From the NCBI GenBank assembly GCA_024699595.1, contig JAILPG010000156.1, positions 1 to 14,239 of the forward strand: 14,239 bases of DNA. Reading direction: 5' to 3'. Within the stretch, counting starts at the first letter, position 1, and the number at the start of each line of letters is the position of its first letter. This stretch comes from Lachnospiraceae bacterium. Lineage in GTDB: Bacteria; Bacillota_A; Clostridia; Lachnospirales; Lachnospiraceae. Made by a program: the position numbers and the translations under genes. Shown in pieces: positions 6,784-13,930 of this stretch. The notes below the pieces were generated by a model, which was not told the origin of the DNA, ran no database searches, and saw only the letters and a program-made list of their open reading frames with translations.

Positions 6784-6838
6784 CAAATGAAACGTTTGTA
6801 AACCATAACCCTTAAAACTGTTCTTTTGGTGCATAATG

Positions 6839-6876
6839 AGGCGGCCTGCAGAAGATCTGCAGGCCGCCTGTTTTAA
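6839..6876 (+). terminator. Rho-independent terminator of hsp20
   Basis: GGCGGCCTGCAG (6840-6851) pairs perfectly with CTGCAGGCCGCC (6857-6868), with an A-T pair outside and a tiny loop, followed by TGTTTTAAT. It lies 55 nt after the hsp20 stop and has no T tract on the other strand, so it serves the plus strand. Confidence 0.9.
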
Positions 6877-6927
6877 TATAATACGGATTATTATGAGCCC
6901 CCTTAAATCTAAAACACGGAACAATTA

Positions 6928-6973
6928 TTGCGTTTGCGATAGAGTCATATCTGTGTTATACTCGTGAACGCAA
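6928..6973 (+). promoter_or_regulatory. Promoter for the 7008 gene, flanked by a 7-bp inverted repeat
   Basis: TTGCGA (6934-6939), a 17-bp spacer and TATACT (6957-6962) with an upstream TG (extended -10). The whole promoter is framed by TTGCGTT (6928-6934) and AACGCAA (6967-6973), inverted 7-bp arms separated by 32 bp, which could be paired operator half-sites or chance. The predicted start is near 6969. Confidence 0.6.
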
Positions 6974-7007
6974 ATAAATGCATTCGTACCATTGTCTGGA
7001 GGTTGTT

Positions 7008-7484
7008 ATGTCTAATGGACTGATCATTTTTATCATCATATTTGTAGTGCTGCTTGCTATCATCATAGCGCTCTACTTCTTCGGAAAAAAGGCACAGAAG
7101 CGGCAGGAAGAGCAGAAAGAGCAGATGGAGGCCTACAAGCAGACGGTCTCAATGCTGGTCATAGATAAAAAACGATTGCGGATCAAAGAGTCGGGACTGC
7201 CGCAGGCCGTCATAGACCAGACCCCCAAGTATCTGAGAATGTCAAAGCTTCCGATAGTAAAGGCCAAGGTCGGACCCCAGATGATGAATCTTATCTGTGA
7301 TGAAAAGATATTTGATGATGTTCCGGTCAAAAAAGAAGTCAAGGCTACGGTAAGCGGTATTTATATAACGGGAGTGAGAGGACTTCACGGAAAGATCGAA
7401 CAGAAGGAAGTAAAGAAAAAGGGATTCTTCAAAAACGCAATAGAAAAGCTTCAGGAAAAAGCAGGAGCAAAGCCCATAAAGTAA
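7008..7484 (+). CDS. Conserved membrane-anchored cytoplasmic protein of unknown function
   Basis: I do not know a function for this 158-residue protein; the sequence resembles hypothetical proteins I associate with Lachnospiraceae. Residues 4-25 (GLIIFIIIFVVLLAIIIALYFF) form one transmembrane helix, shown here as a single segment beginning GLIIFII and ending ALYFF. A charged, Gln/Glu/Lys-rich helix (about 26-45, probably coiled coil) follows, then a soluble basic domain with LPQAVIDQTPKYLRMSK (about 64-80). The GKK after the helix puts the soluble part in the cytoplasm. The start at 7008 has GGAGG 5 nt upstream; an in-frame ATG at 6978 has no ribosome binding site. The C-terminus is Lys-rich and low in complexity. 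The gene is probably co-transcribed with the lipoprotein downstream, since no terminator lies between. Confidence 0.8.
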   Translation: MSNGLIIFIIIFVVLLAIIIALYFFGKKAQKRQEEQKEQMEAYKQTVSMLVIDKKRLRIKESGLPQAVIDQTPKYLRMSKLPIVKAKVGPQMMNLICDEKIFDDVPVKKEVKATVSGIYITGVRGLHGKIEQKEVKKKGFFKNAIEKLQEKAGAKPIK

Positions 7485-7492
7485 GCACACAA

Positions 7493-7517
7493 AACTCATC
7501 GTGCAGTACGATGGGTT
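7493..7517 (+). promoter_or_regulatory. Intergenic hairpin between the 7008 gene and the lipoprotein gene
   Basis: AACTCATCG (7493-7501) pairs with CGATGGGTT (7509-7517) with one T-G wobble, and one further pair in the loop. No T tract follows on the plus strand, so it is not a normal terminator. It may affect mRNA processing or stability between the two genes. Confidence 0.45.
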
Positions 7518-7552
7518 CCAAAAATAAAAAGAGTTTTCGAAAGGAGATCACT

Positions 7553-8317
7553 ATGAAAAAGAGAATTGCTTTATTAACAGCTGTTATCGCAGCATTTGCG
7601 ATGAGTGCCTGTGCAGTAGCACCGCAGCCCTCATCAGGGTCTACGGGAGCATCGGAGGATGTTTTCGCAAAGTCAGAAGGCGTAATGAGCTATGCAGATT
7701 ACATCGCTGCAGATCTTGATACTGAAGTTACGGTTGAGACCTTTGTACAGGCCAAGCAGTCATGGTGGGAAGATAAGGCCACCGTATATACCCAGGACAA
7801 TGAGGGCGGATATTTCCTGTATAACATGGAATGTTCCGAAGAGGATTATGCAAAGCTTACACCCGGAACCAAGATCAAGGTAAAGGGTTATAAATCCGAA
7901 TGGTCAGGCGAAGTAGAGATAGTTGATGCAACCTTTGAGATCGAGGATGGCAATTTTGTTGCCGAGGCACTTGATGCTACCTCTTTACTTGCATCAGATG
8001 ATCTCATCAAGCATCAGAACGAGTTCGTATCCTTCAAGGGTATGACAGTAGAGGCAAGCACCGATCCCGACGGCAATGAGGTAGCTTTCCTTTATAACTG
8101 GGACGGCTCAGGTACACAGGGCGACGATCTGTACTTCAATGTTTCCGTAGACGGAAATACCTATTCATTTGTAGTAGAGTCCTATCTCTGCGACAGCTCT
8201 ACTGATGTTTACAAGGCAGTTGAGGGCTTAAACATCGGCGATACCGTTGATATGGAAGGTTTCTTATACTGGTATGAGGGAGCAAATCCTCACATCACAT
8301 CCCTGACAGTTAAGTAA
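7553..8317 (+). CDS. Surface lipoprotein with apparent tandem OB-like modules, function unknown
   Basis: A 254-residue secreted lipoprotein. The N-terminus MKKRIALLTAVIAAFAMSAC is a signal peptide with lipobox MSAC, so Cys20 would be lipidated and the protein held on the outer face of the membrane. A Ser/Gly-rich linker (25-35) follows. Two beta-rich units come next: about 57-130, with ATVYTQDNEGGYFLYNM and the TPGTKIKVKGYKSEW turn (103-117), and about 157-254, with VSFKGMTVEA, DDLYFNVSVDGNTYSF and the matching LNIGDTVDMEGFLYW turn (226-240). Both have the strand pattern of OB-like domains, ending in a 'too-high-to-drop GxxVxVxGxxxW' strand. The domain reading is inference; no catalytic residues are evident. 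The start at 7553 has AAGGAG with ideal spacing and gives a clean signal peptide. Confidence 0.82.
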   Translation: MKKRIALLTAVIAAFAMSACAVAPQPSSGSTGASEDVFAKSEGVMSYADYIAADLDTEVTVETFVQAKQSWWEDKATVYTQDNEGGYFLYNMECSEEDYAKLTPGTKIKVKGYKSEWSGEVEIVDATFEIEDGNFVAEALDATSLLASDDLIKHQNEFVSFKGMTVEASTDPDGNEVAFLYNWDGSGTQGDDLYFNVSVDGNTYSFVVESYLCDSSTDVYKAVEGLNIGDTVDMEGFLYWYEGANPHITSLTVK

Positions 8318-8381
8318 TCAACAGACAGAACTTAAACGGCTCAGGCCATAAGAAACGTGCACTGTCCGGTGCACGGCAGAT
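8318..8381. other. Short intergenic spacer with an extra hairpin
   Basis: Between the lipoprotein stop and the terminator lies CGTGCAC (8356-8362) with GTGCACG (8369-8375), a perfect 7-bp stem with a 6-nt loop and no T tract. It may act as a 3'-end mRNA stabiliser. Nothing else is seen. Confidence 0.4.
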
Positions 8382-8417
8382 AAAAAAGCTCATCAGCTTC
8401 GGCCGATGAGCTTTTTT
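8382..8417. terminator. Bidirectional terminator between the lipoprotein gene and trkH
   Basis: Six A residues, GCTCATC, a mismatch, GC-TTCG-GC, then GATGAGC and six T residues. The arms pair around a UUCG tetraloop. Because A and T tracts flank both sides it can stop transcription from the lipoprotein gene (plus) and from trkH (minus; 33 nt after its stop). Confidence 0.93.
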
Positions 8418-8450
8418 CGATGGTACACCGATTTCATATCTGTATATCTG

Positions 8451-9917
8451 TTATTGCTTCCTTGCTCTCTTAACCGCAAATACCTCTTTCCATACAAGCG
8501 GATAGAACAGGATGAGTAACGGGAAGAGCTCAAGTCTTCCTGCAAGCATATCTAGCATTAAGACATACTTGGACGGATCGGAAAAATGAGCAAAGTTCCT
8601 TGTGGGTCCGACCATTTCAAGACCCGGTCCGACATTGTTAAGTGTGGCAGCCACTGCCGTAAAGCAGGTGACGATGTCTTCCTTGTCAATGGATATTAAG
8701 AGCATCGAAATGACAAATATCATCAAATAGGTAAGAAAATACACATTTGTGGCTCTTAACACTTCATGTTCGATAGGTTTTCCATCCATCTGTATCTTCT
8801 TTATGCTCTTAGGATGTATGTATGACATAAGCTCTTTTCTGACAGTCTTTATCCCTATCAAAAATCTTGAGACCTTGATGCCTCCGCCCGTGCTTCCCGC
8901 ACAGCTTCCGCAGAACATGAGCAGCACTAAAATCAGCTTACAGAAGGTCGGCCAGGTATCAAAATCTGCAGTTGAATATCCTGTTGTGGTGATTATTGTT
9001 GCAACCTGGAACAGGGAGGTTCTGATATTATCGGATAATACAGGGATCGTTTTATGCATCGCCACGATTATCGCAACTGTTGATACAAATATTACAGAAA
9101 AATATGCCTTGACCTCTTCCATGGAGAAGGCCCTCTTTATCTCCTTAAACAGCAGGAGATAATATACGTTGAAATTGACGCCAAAGAGCATCATAAATAC
9201 CGCGATTATCCATTGCTGTAAATTGGTATAGCCTGCAATGCTGTTGTTTCTTACACCAAAGCCTCCTGTACCTGCCGTACCAAAGGAAAGTGTTATGGAA
9301 TCAAATACAGGCATACCGCTTATTATCAGAAGCAGTATCTCTATAACTGTCATTGCAAAGTATATGATGTACAGTAACTGCGCCGTATTCTTAAGCCTTG
9401 GCACGAGCTTTCCTACGGAAGGCCCGGGGCTTTCGGCTCTCATAAGGTTAAAGTTGGAGCCTCCGCTTAACGGGATTATGGCTAAAATGAATACAAGAAC
9501 TCCCATTCCGCCTATCCAGTGGGTAAAGCTTCTCCACATAAGCGTGCATCTTGACAGATGTTCCACATCATTAAGGATCGAAGCTCCCGTAGTCGTAAAT
9601 CCGGAGATAGTCTCAAAAAGAGCATCCGTAAAAGAAGGGATCTCTTTTGTCAGACAGAATGGCAGACAGCCTATGATACTTAAAAAGATCCAGGAAAGAG
9701 ATGTGATAAAACAGCCTTCCTTAAGGTAAAAGACCGAATTGACGGGTTTTTTTATCGTAAAAACAGCACCGATTATGAAGCTTACTCCTGCTATTACCAG
9801 ATAGTATATCGCAGTTCTTTCGTGGTATATAAAGCCTGTGATGCAGGGTAACAGTAAGAGAAGCCCCTCTATCTTTACTACCTGCCCTAACAGGTATCTG
9901 ATCACTGAACCGTTCAT
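8451..9917 (-). CDS. trkH: Potassium uptake channel subunit TrkH/KtrB family
   Basis: The membrane-embedded potassium-translocating subunit of a Trk/Ktr system, 488 residues with repeated membrane-pore-membrane units. The four selectivity-filter regions are visible: TTTGAS (108-113), GTAGTGGF (213-220), TTTGYS (310-315) and NNVGPG (427-432). The conserved GSCAGSTGGGIKVSR (337-351) marks the intramembrane gating loop region. The C-terminal AGRLELFPLL (459-468) is typical of the family. It follows trkA closely: GGGAGG directly abuts the trkA stop, but it lies 13 nt from this ATG, longer than usual, and there is no nearer in-frame start, so translational coupling may help initiation. Ends in front of a bidirectional terminator. 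Confidence 0.96.
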   Translation of the reverse strand: MNGSVIRYLLGQVVKIEGLLLLLPCITGFIYHERTAIYYLVIAGVSFIIGAVFTIKKPVNSVFYLKEGCFITSLSWIFLSIIGCLPFCLTKEIPSFTDALFETISGFTTTGASILNDVEHLSRCTLMWRSFTHWIGGMGVLVFILAIIPLSGGSNFNLMRAESPGPSVGKLVPRLKNTAQLLYIIYFAMTVIEILLLIISGMPVFDSITLSFGTAGTGGFGVRNNSIAGYTNLQQWIIAVFMMLFGVNFNVYYLLLFKEIKRAFSMEEVKAYFSVIFVSTVAIIVAMHKTIPVLSDNIRTSLFQVATIITTTGYSTADFDTWPTFCKLILVLLMFCGSCAGSTGGGIKVSRFLIGIKTVRKELMSYIHPKSIKKIQMDGKPIEHEVLRATNVYFLTYLMIFVISMLLISIDKEDIVTCFTAVAATLNNVGPGLEMVGPTRNFAHFSDPSKYVLMLDMLAGRLELFPLLILFYPLVWKEVFAVKRARKQ

Positions 9918-9935
9918 TTGATGCTTACAGCCTCC

Positions 9936-11324
9936 CTATTCAAGGATATCCAGTATACTGTGGAATCCTGTATGCTTGGTGACCACCATCACGGAATCCC
10001 CGACCTGTATGCTGTCCTGGCCGTTGGGAATGATTATCTCTCCGCTTCTGTTTATGAAGGATACTAAAACATCCTTTTTGATGTTAAGGTTCATCAAAGG
10101 TACATCGGTGACCTTGGAATTGGTATCGATTATGAATTCTATCGCCTCGACCTGATGGTCAAACATATGATAGAGCGTTTCTATCGAGTTGCTCTCCGAA
10201 TTGTTCTTGGCCCTTACATAGGCTATGATCTCTTCGGATACTATGTATTTCGGGTATATGATGCTGCCAAGATTCAGCTCCTGGATAGCATCCTTGAAAT
10301 TGATCCTGTTTATCTTGGTGACCACCTTGGCATCGGAAACCTGTCTTGCATGCAGGCTTAACAGGATATTTTCCTCATCTATCCCTATGAGGGGTATGAG
10401 GGATTCCACATTTTCAATTCCCTCTTCCTTGAGTACCTCTTCATCGGTACCGTCTGCATTTATGATTGTGGCCTTTGGTAAGAGGATGCTTAACTCCTCA
10501 CATCTCTGCTTGTCAAGCTCCACGATCTTTACATCCACACCCATGTTTAAGAGGTTGCGTGACAGATAATATGCGCAGCGCCCTCCTCCTATGATCAGGC
10601 AGTTCTTTACATGGCTCGAGCTTATCTTGATCTTTTCAAAGAGGGTCTTTGATTTCTTTCTGGTGGCTACAAAATAAATGATATCGTCTTTATGTAATAA
10701 GAAGTTTCCCTTCGGAATATAGACCTCTCCCTCTCTTTCGATCGCACAGATCAGCATGCTCAGTCCGATCTTGTCGATGATCTCCGAAGTAGTGATACCG
10801 TCAAGTATATGTCCTTCTTCGATCTTTAACTTGATCATTTCCACCTGACCATGGGCAAAGGAATTGACCTCAAGTGCATCCGGAAGACACAGGATATCGG
10901 ATATCTCCTTGGCCGCCTCATAGTCGGGATTTATTATCATGGCAAGCCCTAACTGCTCTCTCAGATAGTTGGCTTCATTATTGTAATCGGGAGTCCTGAC
11001 TCTTGCGATGGCTGAGCACTTTCCGACTCTTTTTGCTACTATGCAGCATAAAAGGTTAAGCTCATCAGAATTTGTTACTGCAATGATAAGATCTGCGCTT
11101 TCGATACCGGCCTCAAGCTGTATGCTGAAGCTTGCGCCGTTTCCTTCTATGGACATTACGTCATAGAGATTGGTTATATCCTGAAGTTTCTTAGGATTTT
11201 TATCTATTATGGTTATCTCGTGGCCTTCCTTGGTAAGTGTCTCTACCAGAGTGCTGCCCACCTTTCCGCAGCCCACGATGATTATCTTTAATCCGGACTT
11301 TTTTTCCCTTCGTGTTCCAAACAT
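9936..11324 (-). CDS. trkA: Trk system potassium regulatory subunit TrkA (tandem RCK)
   Basis: The peripheral cytoplasmic subunit that gates TrkH in response to nucleotides. The 462 residues hold two RCK halves. The first has a complete Rossmann motif GCGKVG (18-23) with the strand-end acidic Asp41, and its C-terminal subdomain lies at about 150-230. The second begins NCLIIGGGRCAYYLS (241-255), where the third glycine is replaced by Ala251; the last RCK_C is at about 385-462. A weaker second nucleotide site is common in TrkA proteins. A 12-residue charged extension precedes the first strand. The start has AGAGG 7 nt upstream. It is the first gene of a trkA-trkH operon. Confidence 0.96.
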   Translation of the reverse strand: MFGTRREKKSGLKIIIVGCGKVGSTLVETLTKEGHEITIIDKNPKKLQDITNLYDVMSIEGNGASFSIQLEAGIESADLIIAVTNSDELNLLCCIVAKRVGKCSAIARVRTPDYNNEANYLREQLGLAMIINPDYEAAKEISDILCLPDALEVNSFAHGQVEMIKLKIEEGHILDGITTSEIIDKIGLSMLICAIEREGEVYIPKGNFLLHKDDIIYFVATRKKSKTLFEKIKISSSHVKNCLIIGGGRCAYYLSRNLLNMGVDVKIVELDKQRCEELSILLPKATIINADGTDEEVLKEEGIENVESLIPLIGIDEENILLSLHARQVSDAKVVTKINRINFKDAIQELNLGSIIYPKYIVSEEIIAYVRAKNNSESNSIETLYHMFDHQVEAIEFIIDTNSKVTDVPLMNLNIKKDVLVSFINRSGEIIIPNGQDSIQVGDSVMVVTKHTGFHSILDILE

Positions 11325-11393
11325 GATAAACCTCTTTCGCAGCGGGTTTTTTGCCTGATCCCCGCCTCATTCGGATTTCCTGTCGTTCACTTT

Positions 11394-11421
11394 ACTATAT
11401 CACTTTTGTATAAAAAGTAAA
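11394..11421 (-). promoter_or_regulatory. Probable trkA promoter within a symmetric AT-rich element
   Basis: On the minus strand TTTACT (complement of 11416-11421), 16 bp, TATAGT (complement of 11394-11399). The same stretch forms a symmetric element: TTTACT at one end and AGTAAA at the other (11391-11421), with an inner ACTTTT/AAAAGT stem (11402-11418). The predicted leader is about 60 nt and contains a GCGGG/CCCGC hairpin just before the ribosome binding site. I see no intrinsic terminator between the upstream ABC operon and this promoter, so some readthrough into trkA is possible. Confidence 0.5.
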
Positions 11422-11445
11422 TCTGCCGTTCCTTTTAGGATATTC

Positions 11446-13056
11446 TCAGGCAGAAGTCTTTGCCTTAAATCTTTTTACGCAGACATAGGAAAGCATCAGT
11501 ATCCAGGCCAGTACCAGCGTGATCAGAAGAGCTCTGGATGCACCCGGAAGAGGACCGAGTGAGTCTTCTTCTCCGTCTGCCGCGATCTTTTTGGTACTGT
11601 CGAGACGATACAGTGATCCGGTCTTTTTATACAGATCCTCAATGTATTTATCATCTACGGTCTCTTTTCTCCTTACGGATTTGGTGACGCTTTCTATGAG
11701 CGCACCGGATGCATCACGTAGAGATGCGGATCCGTTAAACACAGGAGTGATAAAGGTATTCTCAGTATTATCGATAAGGAGCTTTGAAGCCTGGATCTTA
11801 ACAGGGTAATGCTCGCTGTTGTCCGTGCCCTCTTTCTGCAGGTAATCGATGTATTCCTCCCTGTTCTGTGCTTTCGAGGTTACCGGGATATAGCCCTCAG
11901 TCTCTGCATAGGCCATCTGAACCTTATCTGTCAGCATGAACTGGGCAAAGAGCCATGAGGCAAGTACCTCGCCTTTGTCAGCCTTATTGAAGATACAGAT
12001 CGAGGGACCCTGGGAGATCATCTTGGGAGATGAGGTATCAAACTGGGGAATGGGCCGTACTGCCGTTTCAAAGCGTACTATCTTGTCGGGGCTTATATCC
12101 GAAAGAGGTGCATCTGTTCCAAACCAAGTGGCACCGGCCGTGGAATCCACGGCAAATATGCACTGCCCTGCATTCAGGAAATTGGCGGGATAGCTTGATA
12201 TCTTAAATGTTGAAAAGGCCCCGCTCTTTCCATGCTTTGCTATCTCATACAGGATATCCTTAGTGGTATCGTTAAAGATCAGTATGTTTCCATCCGCATC
12301 GGAATAGGGGGCATCCTGCTGCTTTAGCATCTGGATCATCATGTTGTCGGTCGATTTGTAGATAAACGGGATCAGAACCTTCTGTCCGTTTACCGCATAG
12401 TTTTCGTCTGCGTCTTTTTCAAGGGCTGCCTCGGAAACCTCCCATACATAGTCCCAGGTAAGGATATCGGGAACGGTATATCCCAAAGCCTCCACATAGG
12501 TCTTGTTGATATACAGTGCTTCCGTGGATCTCATATAAGGAAGTGCATAGGTTACTCCGTTTATCGAGCATTCTCCGAGAAACTTGTCTATGATCTCATC
12601 CTTTGTGGGCGCATCATACTTTATCTCACTTCCGCCCATGCCGTATCTTTCGTCTGAGAGAAGCTCATCAAGAGGCACCACGACATTGGTTCCGGTCAGA
12701 TAGGTTGCTATGTGGTCCGGATAGGTTATGCAGACATTCGGAGTAGTATCTGTGGAAATATTGGTTATGACATCATTGTAGATCTTGCCGTAATCCGTAT
12801 AGAGACGGATCTTTACATCTATGTTCGGATAGTATTCCTCAAAATCGGAAATGGCCTGTTCATAGATCTTTGTCTGTGTCTTGTTGGTATCGTTTTTTGC
12901 CCAGAAGGTTATCTCATAATGCCTGCTTTCATCAAAGCTTTCGGGGATCTCAAAGGGATCCTTGCCCTTTTTTCCGTGACAGCCTGATAAGAGTACTGCA
13001 GTCAGTATCATGAAGACAGAGAGAATCGCGGTTTTTCTGATATTAAGCTTCATCAT
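11446..13056 (-). CDS. Carbohydrate ABC transporter solute-binding lipoprotein with extra C-terminal membrane segment
   Basis: The extracellular binding component of a CUT1-type sugar importer (family 1 binding protein, MalE/UgpB-like). It has a signal peptide and lipobox LSGC, with Cys26 as the lipidation site. The mature part follows the family pattern, for instance ITFWAKNDTNKTQTKIYE (49-66) at the first strand, PNVCITYPD, and ALPYMRSTEALYINKTY in the hinge region. At 536 residues it is about 100 longer than usual. The extra C-terminus ends with LPGAS (503-507), a hydrophobic helix (509-527) and a KRFKAK tail. The ATG overlaps the permease stop (ATGA, 4 nt) and AGGAGG lies 9 nt upstream. 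The substrate cannot be told. Confidence 0.92.
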   Translation of the reverse strand: MMKLNIRKTAILSVFMILTAVLLSGCHGKKGKDPFEIPESFDESRHYEITFWAKNDTNKTQTKIYEQAISDFEEYYPNIDVKIRLYTDYGKIYNDVITNISTDTTPNVCITYPDHIATYLTGTNVVVPLDELLSDERYGMGGSEIKYDAPTKDEIIDKFLGECSINGVTYALPYMRSTEALYINKTYVEALGYTVPDILTWDYVWEVSEAALEKDADENYAVNGQKVLIPFIYKSTDNMMIQMLKQQDAPYSDADGNILIFNDTTKDILYEIAKHGKSGAFSTFKISSYPANFLNAGQCIFAVDSTAGATWFGTDAPLSDISPDKIVRFETAVRPIPQFDTSSPKMISQGPSICIFNKADKGEVLASWLFAQFMLTDKVQMAYAETEGYIPVTSKAQNREEYIDYLQKEGTDNSEHYPVKIQASKLLIDNTENTFITPVFNGSASLRDASGALIESVTKSVRRKETVDDKYIEDLYKKTGSLYRLDSTKKIAADGEEDSLGPLPGASRALLITLVLAWILMLSYVCVKRFKAKTSA

Positions 13057-13928
13057 CCCTTGATACCTCCTCTTGAAACACCGGCCATTATCTTCTTATG
13101 GAAGATCAAAAAGAGTACGATAAGCGGGACAGATATAACGACAACGGCGGCCATCATGGCAGGGATATTCTCCGTTCCAAAGCCTTTTTCACGTATCTCC
13201 TGTATTCCGTTTGATACGAGGAAATAATTCTGGTCATCAGTGATGAGTCTCGGCCACACATAGGAGTTCCAGCACTCTATTACCTTAAGTATCGCTATGG
13301 TGACAATGGTGGGCTGTGATATCGGAAGCATGACCTTTATCAGATATTTAAGATCCGAGGTGCCGTCCACCTTGGCAGCCTTGTAGAGCTCTTCCGGGAT
13401 CTGTTCAAAGTTTTCCTTTAGCAGATAGATATAGAATACCGAGGTAACGGACGGAAGTATTAGACCCGTAAAGGTATTCCGAAGATCGAGATTTGTAATG
13501 GTCACGTAGTTGGTGATTATCACAAGCTCATTCGGGATCATCATAAGAGATAAGAAAAATGCAAATACGATCGAACGGCCCTTAAAATCGATCCTTGCAA
13601 AGGCGTAGGCTGCAAGGATGATCACTATCATCATAAGTGCGGTCGTAAGGAGAGTGAATATGATAGTATTTAAAAAATATCTCCCAAGCGGTACGGCCCT
13701 GAAAGCCTCAATATAATTTTCCATCGTGGGCGAGGTCGTAAAGAACTTCGGGATGTACTCGGAATTGTAGGAGCCGTAGCTTTTTACCGAGGTAAGGATC
13801 ATCCAGTAAAAAGGAAAGAGCACAATAAGCGCCCACAGTGTTAAGAAGAAATACAGGAAAGTATTTCCTAAAATCTTTTTTCTCTTTGCGTTCTGAATCG
13901 ATTCGTTATAGGTCTCTTCTTTATTCAT
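13053..13928 (-). CDS. Carbohydrate ABC transporter permease, MalG/UgpE-like
   Basis: One of the two membrane permeases of a CUT1 importer, 291 residues. Six membrane helices are readable, for example 24-46, 86-110, 117-140, 154-172 and 258-277. The EAA loop that docks on the ATPase is ELYKAAKVDGTSDLKYLIKV followed by MLPISQP (180-206). The N-terminal tail is charged and cytoplasmic. Only 2 nt separate the preceding permease stop from this ATG, and the ribosome binding site is weak (GTGG), so coupling is likely. The start of the binding-protein gene overlaps its stop. The ATPase is not in the window; CUT1 systems often share one MsmX-type ATPase encoded elsewhere. Confidence 0.95.
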   Translation of the reverse strand: MNKEETYNESIQNAKRKKILGNTFLYFFLTLWALIVLFPFYWMILTSVKSYGSYNSEYIPKFFTTSPTMENYIEAFRAVPLGRYFLNTIIFTLLTTALMMIVIILAAYAFARIDFKGRSIVFAFFLSLMMIPNELVIITNYVTITNLDLRNTFTGLILPSVTSVFYIYLLKENFEQIPEELYKAAKVDGTSDLKYLIKVMLPISQPTIVTIAILKVIECWNSYVWPRLITDDQNYFLVSNGIQEIREKGFGTENIPAMMAAVVVISVPLIVLFLIFHKKIMAGVSRGGIKG

Positions 13929-13930
13929 AT

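Noticed and set aside
6631..6924. Minus-strand open frame across the hsp20 end and terminator
   Set aside because: It is antisense to the conserved Hsp20 domain and runs through a strong terminator, with no ribosome binding site or recognisable protein.
6978..7007. An in-frame ATG 30 bp upstream of the 7008 gene
   Set aside because: It has no ribosome binding site and would put ten polar residues in front of the membrane helix; ATG 7008 has GGAGG at good spacing.
7511..7552. An in-frame ATG 42 bp upstream of the lipoprotein gene
   Set aside because: It lies in the arm of an intergenic hairpin and would spoil the signal peptide; ATG 7553 has AAGGAG and a clean lipoprotein signal.
8352..8378. 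Hairpin CGTGCAC/GTGCACG preceded by GAAA, resembling the complement of the group II intron 5' end at 271-292
   Set aside because: Similarity is limited to about 20 bases and no further intron blocks follow on either strand, so an intron remnant is not supported.
11325..11393. Possible c-di-AMP (ydaO-type) riboswitch before trkA
   Set aside because: The leader is only about 60 nt and lacks the conserved blocks of that riboswitch; only a small GCGGG/CCCGC hairpin is seen.
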